64,000 nucleotides of DNA. Source: Jannaschia seohaensis. Its GTDB lineage: Bacteria; Pseudomonadota; Alphaproteobacteria; Rhodobacterales; Rhodobacteraceae. Below are positions 49,865 to 58,814 of the stretch, piece after piece (position 1 is the first letter of the stretch; each line of letters starts with the position of its first letter). Both the position numbers and the translations under genes were made by a program. The notes under the pieces were generated by a model. It saw only the letters and a program-made list of their open reading frames with translations. It did not search any database and was not told where the DNA came from. Location: positions 62,001 through 126,000 of the forward strand of contig NZ_UETC01000003.1 in NCBI RefSeq assembly GCF_900116765.1, in the 5' to 3' direction.

Positions 49865-51658
49865 ATGGTGCGCGGCAAGAGGAAAACGCCCCCCAAGGGA
49901 GCGCGCGGCCATGCGGCGACGGCGGCGCCACAATCCGAGCTGCATCCCTATCGGGATCTCGACAGGATCGCGCGCGCCCTGATTGCCCGGAACACGGGCG
50001 GTGTCTCGCCGTTCTCGGCGTTCCAGGCCTGGAGCGACTGGGCATTGCACATCAGCCGGGCGCCGGGGCGGCAGATGGAACTGGCCGAGCGCGCGATACA
50101 AAACGCCGTCAAGCTGGCCGAATTCGCCATCTCGGACAAGCCGAACGCCCCTGCGCCGCCGCCGTTCCACCCCAAGCCCTACGACCATCGCTTCACCGAT
50201 CCCGGCTGGAGGCGGATGCCGTTCGGTCTCTGGCAGCAGGGCTTTCTGGCGACCCAGGATTGGTGGGACCTCGCCACGGACGAGCTGCGCGGGCTGAGCG
50301 ACGCGGATTCCGCTCGGGTGCGCTTCATGGTGCGGCAGATCCTCGATCTCTATTCGCCCTCGAACTTCCCGGCGACCAATCCGGAGATCATCGAGCGCAC
50401 GGTCCGGGACGGAGGAGCGAATGTCGCCGCGGGTCTGCGGAATTTCCGCGAGGATCTGAGGCAGACCCTCACCCAGTCGCGCAAGGCGCCGCGCGAAGGG
50501 TTCCGCATCGGCGAGTATCTCGCCTGTACGCCTGGCAAGGTCGTGTTCCGAAACGCATTGTTTGAGTTGATTCAGTATGCGCCGGTCACCGCGAAGGTCC
50601 ACGCCGAACCCATCCTGATCGTGCCGGCCTGGATCATGAAGTACTACGTCCTCGATCTGTCGCCGCACAATTCTCTGATCCGGCACCTGGTCGCGCAGGG
50701 CTTCACCGTCTTCGCGATCTCCTGGTGCAATCCGACGCAGGACCAGTCGGATCTCTCGCTTGAGGATTATCGCAACGAGGGCGTGATGGCCGCGCTCGAT
50801 GCCGTCAGCGCCATCGTGCCGGGACAAAAGGTCCATGCGACTGGCTACTGCCTCGGCGGCACCATCCTCGCCATCGCAGCGGCCACGATGGCGCGCGACG
50901 GCGACGACCGCCTGGCATCGGTCACGCTTCTGGCCGCGCAGGTGGATTTCACCGAGGCGGGCGAGCTGCTTCTCTTCCTCGATGACAGCCAGGTCGCCTT
51001 CCTGGAGGACATGATGTGGGCCCAGGGCTATCTCGACCGTCCGCAGATGAGCCGGGCTTTCGCGTCGATCCGCGTCGAGGATCTGATCTATGCCCGCGCG
51101 ATCCGGCGCTATTTCCTCGGGGTCGCGGACTTGCCCTCGGACCTGACGGTCTGGAACAACGACACCACCCGGATGCCGGCGCGCATGCATTCGGAATATC
51201 TCAGGGGGCTCTTCCTCGAGAACCGGCTGACGGCGGGGCGGTTCGCCGTGGAGGGACGCGTGATCGCGCTCAGTGACATTCACGGGTCGCTTTACGTCGT
51301 GGGGACCGAGGCCGATCACATCGCGCCTTGGAAATCGGTCTACAAGGCCCGGCTCTTCACCGATTGCGACCTGACCTTCGTCCTGACCAGTGGTGGTCAC
51401 AACGGCGGCATCCTGAGCGAGCCGGGACACCGGAACCGCCACTATCGCGCGGGCCGAAGGCCGGCCGGAGCGCATTACGTCGATCCCGATACATGGTTTG
51501 CCTCGACCGAAGCAGTGGAGGGGTCCTGGTGGACCGACTGGTTCCAGTGGTTGTCCGCGGCCTCTTCGGGCGAAGTCACGCCGCCTTCGCTCGGGGCGCC
51601 CGATGCCGGCTATCCGGTCCTGGGAGCTGCGCCGGGCACCTACATTTTTCAGACCTGA
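49865..51658 (+). CDS. phaC: Poly(3-hydroxyalkanoate) synthase, class I-like
   Basis: 597 residues. PhaC N-terminal domain at ~110-290 (PFGLWQQGFLATQDWW, TNPEIIERTVRDGGANVAAGL), then an alpha/beta-hydrolase core with lipase-box-like GYCLGG (catalytic Cys ~329), an Asp after 'GTEADHIAPWKS' and His in SGGHNGGIL. It polymerises hydroxyacyl-CoA to PHA on granules. It stands alone without phaAB and carries its own FNR-type box, fitting a carbon/electron sink used when oxygen is low. Proteins of this subgroup are sometimes shown to be weakly active, so synthase activity is inferred by family. Confidence 0.92.
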   Translation: MVRGKRKTPPKGARGHAATAAPQSELHPYRDLDRIARALIARNTGGVSPFSAFQAWSDWALHISRAPGRQMELAERAIQNAVKLAEFAISDKPNAPAPPPFHPKPYDHRFTDPGWRRMPFGLWQQGFLATQDWWDLATDELRGLSDADSARVRFMVRQILDLYSPSNFPATNPEIIERTVRDGGANVAAGLRNFREDLRQTLTQSRKAPREGFRIGEYLACTPGKVVFRNALFELIQYAPVTAKVHAEPILIVPAWIMKYYVLDLSPHNSLIRHLVAQGFTVFAISWCNPTQDQSDLSLEDYRNEGVMAALDAVSAIVPGQKVHATGYCLGGTILAIAAATMARDGDDRLASVTLLAAQVDFTEAGELLLFLDDSQVAFLEDMMWAQGYLDRPQMSRAFASIRVEDLIYARAIRRYFLGVADLPSDLTVWNNDTTRMPARMHSEYLRGLFLENRLTAGRFAVEGRVIALSDIHGSLYVVGTEADHIAPWKSVYKARLFTDCDLTFVLTSGGHNGGILSEPGHRNRHYRAGRRPAGAHYVDPDTWFASTEAVEGSWWTDWFQWLSAASSGEVTPPSLGAPDAGYPVLGAAPGTYIFQT

Positions 51659-52152
51659 CAGCCACCGGAGGTCAGCTTCCGTGGCGGGCCCGCGAGGGGG
51701 CTCCGCGTGCCCCCGCCTGGGCGAGCGGTCAAGTCGGCTGGGCCTTTTCGGCCGGTTTCGAAGCCGCGCCCGATCCGACAGGATGCGAGGACCGACAGGG
51801 GGGACGTGCCGCGGGGCAGGGGCATGGGCATCGCGGAAGACCTTTCAGACGTTACGACCGGGCCCCTCGCTGCTGGGTCGTCCTTTGGCGCGGCGAACGG
51901 GCGGCACCGGCAGCGATCGGATGACGGTGGCAAGAAAAGCCGACGGCCGTCGCAGGGCAATGCCAACCTCCCTTCGGGTGCCTGTCAGAACTCGGTACGA
52001 ACAAGCCGCCGGATTACTCTTTCCGAAGACGGCCTGTCCTTGGGTGCGGCGAGCTCCACCTCGAACCTGCACCGGCCACCATTGGGCCTCAGCACCACAA
52101 GATCGCTGCCATCGCTGGCCGACGCCATTCGGTGCCGGGCAAGTCCCGCCCT
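51659..52152. other. Intergenic/decayed stretch, no supported gene
   Basis: No recognisable gene. A 47-codon minus-strand frame (MASASDGSDLVVLRPNGG..., about 52,126-51,983) has protein-like composition but no family I know. The region lies just past the truncated hydrogenase end and may hold its eroded 3' part. Confidence 0.4.
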
Positions 52153-53183
52153 CTAACGCCGCGGCGGCAGCCTGTCATCAATGACCGCCGCGATGGCGTC
52201 GGGGCCCCTGGGCGGTGCCGTAGTCGCTGTTCGTGCACCAGACGCCATTCGGTGCGAACATCCCCGGCAGCAGGACGTAAAAAGCGGATGCCGCGGTCCG
52301 GCCCTGAGCCGCGACGGGAGTTCGGAGCCTTCCTCCATGACCGTGAGATCGGCGGCGAAAATCGTGTCGAACACATAGTCGAACCCGAGCTGCCGCAGCG
52401 CGTTGATCAACCGACCGGTGCTCACGGTGCCGGGCTTCAGTCCGAACTCCTCGCTGATGGCCACGCGGGTCGCGGGCGCGACCTGGACGACGGACACGCG
52501 GCGATGCGCGTCAAGCGTTTTCAGGACGTCATGCCAGTGCGGCGCCTCGATGATGGCGCCGACCGGGTAGACCAGCGTGCACTGGCCGCAGGAGATGCAG
52601 TTCGTGGCGCTCGGCGGCTGGTCGAAGACGGGGCACGGGCCGGCGGCCGCCGCCCCGGTCGGCAAAGCCGATGACGTTCTGGATCTGAACGCTGGCGCCG
52701 CAGACATCGGCGCAGAGCCCGCATTCGATGCATTTCTGCGGATCCCGCCAGATGCTGGGCGAGCTGTGGTCGCTCGGCAGGTCTTCCGCGCAGTCCCCCG
52801 GGGCGGCGGGGAGCCCGGGCCAGCGGTCCTCCCACCTGCTTTTCGCGCACCAGCCGCTGGAGTTCGCAAAAACCGTCCACCTCGCACCGCATGCAGTCTT
52901 TGGGATGCCGGGCCAGAAGCCATTCCGCATCGCACTCGCGGAAGGCCTGCAGAGCCGCGCTGTCGGTTGCGACGACATCGCCGTCTTGCGCCAGTGGGCG
53001 GCAGGCGGGCTGCGGGTCGGGATGGCCCTCGATCTCCACGAGGCACATCCGGCACGCGGCATGTGCCGGAAGGCCCGGGTGATAGCAGAGCGTGGGAATG
53101 TGGACGCCCGCCGCCTTTGCCGCGTCAGGCAAGGTGATGCCATCTTCGACCTCGACCCGTCTTCCGTTGATCGAGAGCATCAT
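52153..53183 (-). pseudogene. [FeFe]-hydrogenase-like iron-sulfur protein, frameshifted and truncated
   Basis: From the ATG at 53183 one frame gives an N-terminal [2Fe-2S] domain (IPTLCYHPGLPAHAACRMC) and the His/Cys cluster motif (HPKDCMRCEVDGFCELQ). A second frame gives the first [4Fe-4S] motif (CIECGLCADVCGASVQ). A third gives NCISCGQCTLVYPVGA, where the last cluster Cys is Tyr, and then the [FeFe]-hydrogenase core (VAPATRVAISEEFGLKPG, FDYVFDTIFAADLTVMEEG, FTSCC). After TSCC the match ends, so the later H-cluster cysteine motifs are gone. There are at least two frameshifts plus a 3' truncation. Domain order matches HndD/HydA-type NAD(P)-linked hydrogenases, unusual for this kind of alphaproteobacterium. 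Confidence 0.85.
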
Positions 53184-53316
53184 CAGGTTGCGACCCCTCC
53201 CGTTGGCGCCGGCGGAGCGAGATCCGGCGCGGTGTCCGGGATCGGCGTCTGCTCCAAGGCCCGCGACCGCTCCGATCCCGCCGCAGGGCTCTGGGTCTCG
53301 ACTGGGCGCCACCGGA

Positions 53317-53330
53317 CTGATGGCTGTCAA
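53317..53330. promoter_or_regulatory. Imperfect FNR-type box upstream of the hydrogenase pseudogene
   Basis: CTGATGGCTGTCAA differs from TTGA-N6-TCAA by one base. It sits 134 bases before the pseudogene start, in otherwise gene-free DNA (53184-53588 holds nothing else I can support). It may be a decayed oxygen-control site of the hydrogenase. Confidence 0.4.
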
Positions 53331-53588
53331 GAACGGCAAGCTGGCGCGGGTCCGGGCATGTTCGGTGCCGCACGGCTCTGCGTTGCGCGTGCGGATGGCC
53401 CTGCGTCCCCGGCCCGGCGCGGGGCCGTCATGCCGGCTGTTCGGCGCCGGAACCGCTCGGCGGTGAGGGCAAGGAGCCGCATCGTCGCGTGACGCGAATG
53501 GTCGGGGAGGGGGGCACGCCGCTGCTCCGCGCACCCGAGCACGTGGGCCGATTTCAGCGGTGTCAGTCCGGGGGGCCTGGAACGGCGG

Positions 53589-54488
53589 TCAGGCGGTCTT
53601 CGCCCCTGCCGAGACCATGCGCATGGTCTCGGCTCCGGCGGTTGGGCGGCTCGCCAATTGTCCCACCCAGACAGAGCCGAGGACGATGGCGGCGCCAAGC
53701 CCTTGCAGCGGCGACAGGGCCTGACCCAGTACGACCCACCCCAAGAGAACCGCCGTCACCGGGCTCATCATGCCGAGCATCGAGACCGCGCCGGGTTCGA
53801 TCTTCGCAACGCCCCGGAACCAGAGCGCATAGGTGATCGCCGCACCGACGAGACCGAGCCAGACCAGACCCGCGACATTCGTCATCGTGAGGGGCGGCAT
53901 CGCGGGCTCCAGGATCAGTGCGAAGGGCAGCAGGATCAGACCGCCGGCCGTCAGTTGCCAGGCGGTGAAGCTGAGCGCCGACACGGGGGGCTGCCATTTC
54001 CGGCTCAGGACGGTTCCCGCGGCCATGGACGCCGCGCCGCCAAGACCGGCGGCAATGCCGACCGGGTCGAGCGCGGCGTCCGGACCGATCAGAAGCAGCG
54101 CCACGCCTAGAACGCCTGTCGCGGCCGCAGCGACCGAGCCGGCCCGGATGGGCGTGCCGAGCCACCCGCGCGCCATGAAGATCACGATCATGGCCTGAAG
54201 GGCGCCCAGTGTCGCGGCCACTCCGCCCGGAAGCCGGTATGCGGCCACGAAGAGCAACGTCCAGAACAGTGCGAAGTTGAGGCTGCCGAGAAGAAAGCTG
54301 CGCCCGAGCCAGGCACGGGGCGGTAGGCAGCGTGTGAAGACAAGCAGCAGCAGCCCCGCCGGCAAGGCGCGCAGCGCCGCGATCGTGATCGGATGGCCCG
54401 AGGGCAGAGTCTCGGTCGCGACGATATAGCTGCTGCCCCAGATCGCGGGGGCGAGCGCCGTGAGAAGGATATCGGCGGTGCGGGGCAT
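53589..54488 (-). CDS. EamA/DMT-family ten-helix transporter
   Basis: 299 residues with AGGAGA before the ATG. Ten hydrophobic helices in two EamA repeats (first: ALAPAIWGSSYIVATETLP; second: VGIAAGLGGAASMAAGTVLS), with the typical 'GAVSMLGMMSPVTAVLLGW' near the end. Inner-membrane metabolite or amino-acid exporter; substrate not predictable. Intact, unlike many neighbours. Confidence 0.88.
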   Translation of the reverse strand: MPRTADILLTALAPAIWGSSYIVATETLPSGHPITIAALRALPAGLLLLVFTRCLPPRAWLGRSFLLGSLNFALFWTLLFVAAYRLPGGVAATLGALQAMIVIFMARGWLGTPIRAGSVAAAATGVLGVALLLIGPDAALDPVGIAAGLGGAASMAAGTVLSRKWQPPVSALSFTAWQLTAGGLILLPFALILEPAMPPLTMTNVAGLVWLGLVGAAITYALWFRGVAKIEPGAVSMLGMMSPVTAVLLGWVVLGQALSPLQGLGAAIVLGSVWVGQLASRPTAGAETMRMVSAGAKTA

Positions 54489-54911
54489 GGGGTGTCTCCT
54501 GTCGGGCGCTCACCAGAGCGCATGGAAGGGTAGGCGCGGGCGTTCGGGTCGGGGCCGATCTCGCGCATCGGTTGGGGCGGTTGGTCGCGTCACGTCCCAG
54601 GCGGCATGAGCCGGGGAGGGGAGGTCGGGGGCATTCTGCGGCGGAACAACGGGCACGAGGATTGGTCTGTCAGCCGACGTCCCGAAGGGTGCTTCGCTCG
54701 GGGCAGGGAGGCGGCCGATGGGGGCGGCGCGCATGGCGGGAATCCCGGGACGCTCCTGGCAGTCGCTGGCCGGCGGAGGACGCGCCGGTGTCCGAGATTG
54801 GACCCCGGGGCGTCTCCGGCCGTGCTCGGGCGGGCACCCGCCTTCGTGACAAGAGGCTGACACGCCGGCGGCAGGCCGCTTGGTCCGAGACGTCGATGAC
54901 GGGGGAGGCCA
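54489..54911. other. Intergenic region, no supported gene
   Basis: Frames on both strands are arginine/proline-rich without domains. It must contain the EamA promoter, but no clear promoter or operator is visible. Confidence 0.4.
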
Positions 54912-55535
54912 TCACGCGGCCTCATAGGCCTCATCTGCGGCAGCCAGCCGCGCGGCGATCCGGGCGACATGCGCGCCCTGGAAGCGTGCACCGGCAAGGT
55001 CCGTCTCGGTGGGCGCGCGCGCGCCATCGGCCCCCGCGATCGTCCCCGCGCCATAAGGCGCGCCGCCGACGATCTCCTCGGCTGTGGTCTGTCCGGCGAA
55101 ACTGTAGGGCATGCCCGCGATCAGCATCCCGAAGTGCAGCAGCGGGATCTGGGTCGAGAGCAGCGTCGCCTCGTGCCCGCCATGTTGGGACCCCGTGGAG
55201 GCGAAGACGGCGGCGACCTTCCCCACCAGCGCATTGCGCGCCCAGAGGCCGCCGGCTTGGTCGAGAAAGGATTTCATCTGCCCGGCCATCATCCCGAAAA
55301 GGGTTGGCGTGCCGAAAAGGATGGCGTCGTAGGCTTCCAGGTCCGCAGGGCTTGCGACGGGGGTCTCGTCGGCGATGAACCCGGCCTTCCGCCGGATCGC
55401 CTCGGGGACGGTCTCCGGTACGCGGCGCAGGTCGACATGGGTGCCGGGTACGCTGCGGGCGCCCTCGGCCTCGGCCTCGGCGAGCGCGCGGACATGGCCG
55501 TAGCTGGAATAATAGAGAACGAGAACGCGGGTCAT
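54912..55535 (-). CDS. wrbA: WrbA-type NAD(P)H:quinone oxidoreductase
   Basis: 207 residues with GGAGG before the ATG. Flavodoxin-like fold: FMN phosphate loop [10 protein letters not shown], the [21 protein letters not shown] segment and the [15 protein letters not shown] active-site loop. It reduces quinones by two electrons and protects against redox stress. A LysR regulator lies 107 bases upstream in the same direction and may control it. Confidence 0.93.
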   Translation of the reverse strand: MTRVLVLYYSSYGHVRALAEAEAEGARSVPGTHVDLRRVPETVPEAIRRKAGFIADETPVASPADLEAYDAILFGTPTLFGMMAGQMKSFLDQAGGLWARNALVGKVAAVFASTGSQHGGHEATLLSTQIPLLHFGMLIAGMPYSFAGQTTAEEIVGGAPYGAGTIAGADGARAPTETDLAGARFQGAHVARIAARLAAADEAYEAA

Positions 55536-55642
55536 GAGATCCTCCGGGGGCTTGGGACTTCCTTGCCCGTGAGGATCGGGGATGAGCCGGGCGGGAATAA
55601 TCGCCCGGCTGTCACTTCAGTCTTCAGGCCGGTTGAACAATG

Positions 55643-56533
55643 TCAGCGCTGGAGCGCGGCCCGAAGGTGGTCGAGAAAGGCGGTGACCTTTGCGTCCATG
55701 CCCAGCCGTGAGGCCGTGACGGCGAAGATCTCCGGCGCGGGAAGTTCCCAGTCCGGGAGGACGCGGACCAGATCGCCGCGCGCCTCGGGCAGGTTGGAGA
55801 CGAAGTCGGGCAGGGTGCCGATGCCCTGGCCCGCGACAAGGAGGTCGCGCAGCACGAGGCTATTGCCCACGCGCACGGCCGGATCGAGGTCGATGGCGGC
55901 GCGGCTGCCGGAGGGGCCGTGCAGCGCCCAGGACGTCAGATGTTCGGCAAGCAGGAAGCCGACGACCTTGTGCTTCGGTATGTCCTCGGGGCCGTGCGGG
56001 ACGCCGGCACGGTCCAGATAGGCCGGCGACGCGAAGATCCGTTGCCGCATGGTGCCGAGCTTGCGGGCCACCAGCGCCGAGTCCGGCATCGCGGCCCGGA
56101 TGCGGATGGAGACATCGAACCCGCCCTCCACCATGTCCACGACGCGGTCATCCATCGAGAGCGTGAGACGCAAATCGGGATGGGCCGACAGGAACTGCGG
56201 CAGGATGGGCGCAATGACTGTCTGTCCGAACGAACTGGAGGCGTTGACCTTCAGGTGTCCCCTGACCGCTCCGGCCCCGTCACGGATGCGGGTCTCGACC
56301 AGGGTCACGGCGTCGAGGATCCCGCTCGCCTCGTCATAATAGAGCCGGCCGGCATCGGTCAGTGACATCGAACGTGTCGTGCGCGTGAGAAGCGTCGTCC
56401 CGAGACTTTCCTCGAGTAGCTTGATCTCACGGCTCAGAAGCGCGGGCGAGACGCCGAGATCCTCCGCCGCCCGCGCGAAACTGCCGCGCTCGACGATGCG
56501 GCGGAAGGCTTGCATGACGGAAAGTTTGTCCAT
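55643..56533 (-). CDS. LysR-family transcriptional regulator
   Basis: 296 residues from the ATG at 56533 (MDKLSVMQAFRRIVERGSF); earlier in-frame sequence lacks coding character. N-terminal winged HTH (SFARAAEDLGVSPALLSREI), then a periplasmic-binding-like effector domain. It resembles the CrgA/YhjC-like group that controls quinone or aldehyde detoxification genes. It lies between wrbA (same strand, downstream) and a broken aldo/keto reductase (same strand, upstream), so it may have regulated both. Confidence 0.9.
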   Translation of the reverse strand: MDKLSVMQAFRRIVERGSFARAAEDLGVSPALLSREIKLLEESLGTTLLTRTTRSMSLTDAGRLYYDEASGILDAVTLVETRIRDGAGAVRGHLKVNASSSFGQTVIAPILPQFLSAHPDLRLTLSMDDRVVDMVEGGFDVSIRIRAAMPDSALVARKLGTMRQRIFASPAYLDRAGVPHGPEDIPKHKVVGFLLAEHLTSWALHGPSGSRAAIDLDPAVRVGNSLVLRDLLVAGQGIGTLPDFVSNLPEARGDLVRVLPDWELPAPEIFAVTASRLGMDAKVTAFLDHLRAALQR

Positions 56534-56678
56534 CTCGGGCGGGCCTCTGTCGGGTCGGGCGGCGATCCGAAGAAAGGCATCGCCTTTCTCCGATAACATG
56601 GTTTCTGAGGGGTGCGAACGGCTTGGGCAACAGCCCGCTTTGCTGGCGGAGGCAAGGAGGGAACCGGCAAGGCGACAC

Positions 56679-57673
56679 TCAGCCGCGCTCGGCGATGCCT
56701 GGAGCCCCACTCGGCGGCTGGTTTGGGCCGATGCCAGTGCGGCGGTCCGCGCGCGCGATCTCCGCGGGGCGTGGATCAGGTGCCAGAGACCCGATCCAAG
56801 GGGCACGGCCCCAGCGGGGACGGAGGGAGATCGCCGCCGGACGCCGGGCTCTGGGTGTCAGGGCGCCCGGCAGCGCGCTCCCCACCCCCGGCCGCTGCAA
56901 AAGCCAGGCGAGGGCGGCATGGGACTTCGGCCGACCATGCGCGGCCGAGATCTCCTGCACTGCGGTCAGGATGCGGCATATCCGGTCGGTGTGGCCCAGG
57001 TCGTATGCCTCGACCCCGCGGGCGGGATTTTCGCCCAGCCGCGTCGCGCCCTCGGGCGCGCGCCGTCCGTATACTTGCCGGTGAGCCAGCCCTTGCCGAG
57101 GGGCGACCAGTGCATGAGCGAACTGTCCGCGTCGAGACAACAGGACGCGATCGCGGTCTCGATCCCCCCGGTCGAGGAGGTTGGATCGCGGTTGCAGTGT
57201 GACCGGCCGCGGGAGGTTCCGAACCTCCGCCGTCGAGACGATCTTCTGGAACTGCCAGGCGATGACGTTGGACCAGCCGACCTGATGGATCACCCCGCGC
57301 GCGACGAGCTTGGCAAGCGTCTCCAGAGTCTCTTCCACCGGCGTGTCCTGGTCCCTGCCGTGGACGAATTAGAGATCGATCGCCTCGACCCTCAGGCGCG
57401 CGCGGCTGCGCTCGGCGGCGATCCGCAGGCCCCGGCGAGAGGCGCCCGTGCTGCCGGGCGGCGGGCCGAAGCGGCCCTCGGTGGCGATAATCCGGTCGTC
57501 ATGGCCTCCGCGCCTCTCGAGCCAGCGGCCGATCATGCGCTCCGATCGCGCCCGTGGCATGGAGGCCGGCGCTGTCGAGGAAGGAGATGCCGGCGGTGCT
57601 AAACAGGTCGAGCTGGGAATGGGTCGCCTCCCAGCATCGCGGTCGGCATGCCGGGCTTCGTTTCAGCGGCCAT
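56679..57673 (-). pseudogene. Aldo/keto reductase, multiply broken
   Basis: A start with a strong AAGGAGG site is at 57673 (MAAETKPGMPTAMLGG). Recognisable blocks then appear in different frames: LFSTAGISFLDSA, then SERMIGRWLERRGGHDDRIIA and VEAIDL, a TAA stop, then VEETLETLAKLVARGVIHQV, LQPRSNLLDRG, and a C-terminal SHAALAWLLQRPGVGSAL. The order matches aldo/keto reductases, but the N-terminal barrel strand and the 'SPLGRGWLTGKY' region are deleted or shifted. Clearly a pseudogene. Confidence 0.8.
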
Positions 57674-58233
57674 CGGCGCCTCCTTGTCGGTTCGGGCGTG
57701 TCGAGTCGGGCGATACCGAGGAAGGAAGGTCGGTGCAGGGCAGGCATATGCCGCATGTCCCCCGAAGGGCGTCCCAAGGCGCGAGGCCTGCGGGGCCGAT
57801 GCGCTGGCCGAAGGAAAGGGCTGCGGGGAGAGGCTGGGCCGTGTCAGCCGTCCACCGCGCGCCGGATCTGCAGAAACGACGCGACGGCGGCGGACGCGGC
57901 CGTCATCCTCGGAAAGAGGCGGCTGCGCGTTCACGGGGGTGCCGGTCTAACGGGGGGATGTGATCGCGATACCAGGGGCCGGAAGGCGGGAGCTTATTAT
58001 GCCCGTGCCCTCATCCAAAGCGACCGTGAGCCAGTGCCAGGGAGCCGCGTCGATCCGGCTGGCTTCGCCGATCCGGAGGTCGTCCTCTGTCGCGGCGTCG
58101 ACACCGATTTGGGGCTTGCGGTCCGGCGCAACCGTCTCCCGAAGGCCGGCGGGCGCCTCGTCATCGGCCGGATCACCAACCTGCTAGACGGACTGCGCGC
58201 GACCGATCCTTCGAGACCGGTCGGCACCCTCTG
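57674..58233. other. Intergenic/decayed stretch, no supported gene
   Basis: About 560 bases between the reductase pseudogene and hxlR-like gene. A plus-strand patch (DPEVVLCRGVDTDLGLAVRR, about 58,073-58,132) looks protein-like but matches no family I can name. Confidence 0.35.
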
Positions 58234-58716
58234 TCACCCGTCTTGGACGCGAACCTTCGGCACGGCTCTCTCGGCGGGGACGATCCGCCCCTCGTCATCG
58301 ACGAGCGCAACCCGCAAGCCGCGCCCCGTCTCCTGATCCACGATTTCGATCGGCCCAAGCGCCCCGAGGACGTGAGCTTCGCTCCAATGGGTCAAGGCGA
58401 TGAAGGTCAGCGCTAGGTTCCGGCCTTTCTCCGTCAGGGAATAGCCGAACCGCTGTCGATCGCCGGCTTCACGGTAGGGGCGCTTCTCCAGGAGCCCGCG
58501 CGCCACGAGTTTGGCGAGCCGGTCCGTGAGGACCGAGCGCGGGATCCCGAGGTCTTCGCGGATATCGTCGTAGCGCATCACCCCGAAGAACGCCTCCCGA
58601 AGGATCAGCAGCGACCAACGGTCGCCGATTTCCTCCGTAGCCTGCGCCAGCGCGCAGTCCGCGCGGGGGACGGGGGCGCGGCGGCGAACGGTGCTCGATG
58701 ATTCTGGGTTTGACAT
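58234..58716 (-). CDS. HxlR-family winged-helix transcriptional regulator
   Basis: 160 residues. HxlR core at ~20-110: CALAQATEEIGDRWSLLILREA, FFGVMRYDDIREDLGIPRSV, LTDRLAKLVARGLLEKRPY, with the family cysteine at about position 21, often redox-sensitive. A ~45-residue C-terminal tail is extra. No ribosome site is visible, and a TTGAAC/TATCTG pair would place transcription at the ATG, so the mRNA may be leaderless. Two copies of one palindrome lie over this promoter and start, suggesting self-repression and control of the divergent SRPBCC operon. Confidence 0.88.
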   Translation of the reverse strand: MSNPESSSTVRRRAPVPRADCALAQATEEIGDRWSLLILREAFFGVMRYDDIREDLGIPRSVLTDRLAKLVARGLLEKRPYREAGDRQRFGYSLTEKGRNLALTFIALTHWSEAHVLGALGPIEIVDQETGRGLRVALVDDEGRIVPAERAVPKVRVQDG

Positions 58717-58727
58717 GCGAACCCAGA
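58704..58727. promoter_or_regulatory. Palindromic operator, copy 1 (over hxlR-like start codon)
   Basis: Arms CTGGGTT (58704-58710) and AACCCAG (58720-58726) around nine bases. It matches copy 2 at 18 of 24 positions, all differences being transitions or central bases. It covers the ATG and the presumed transcription start. Confidence 0.65.
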
Positions 58728-58751
58728 TAGCTCAGCCTGCACTGAGTTCAA
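58724..58751 (-). promoter_or_regulatory. Possible hxlR-like promoter (leaderless)
   Basis: On the minus strand, TTGAAC (58746-58751) and TATCTG (58724-58729) are 16 bases apart and the ATG begins seven bases past the -10. The -10 is weak. Operator copy 2 overlaps the -35 and copy 1 overlaps the -10 and start. Confidence 0.4.
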
Positions 58752-58765
58752 AATACGAACTCAGA
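58742..58765. promoter_or_regulatory. Palindromic operator, copy 2
   Basis: Perfect 8-bp arms CTGAGTTC (58742-58749) and GAACTCAG (58757-58764) with a seven-base AT-rich centre. Shared pattern with copy 1: CTGRGTTY-N7-SGAACYCAG, allowing one mismatch. It lies midway between the HxlR and SRPBCC genes. Confidence 0.7.
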
Positions 58766-58814
58766 ATCTTCCTGCATGCCTTCCTGCGTGCCGACCAACT
58801 GAAAAGGAGCTCCC

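Noticed and set aside
51983-52126. Short minus-strand frame as the missing H-cluster end of the hydrogenase
   Set aside because: A loose FG...LTG resemblance appears in one frame, but spacing and conserved residues do not fit, so I do not claim it.
52132-53492. Plus-strand open frames over the hydrogenase region
   Set aside because: They lack domains, while the minus strand carries ordered iron-sulfur and hydrogenase motifs.
58710-58715. TTGACA as a -35 box for the SRPBCC operon
   Set aside because: It matches the -35 consensus but no reasonable -10 lies 16-18 bases downstream, and the bases are part of an operator palindrome.
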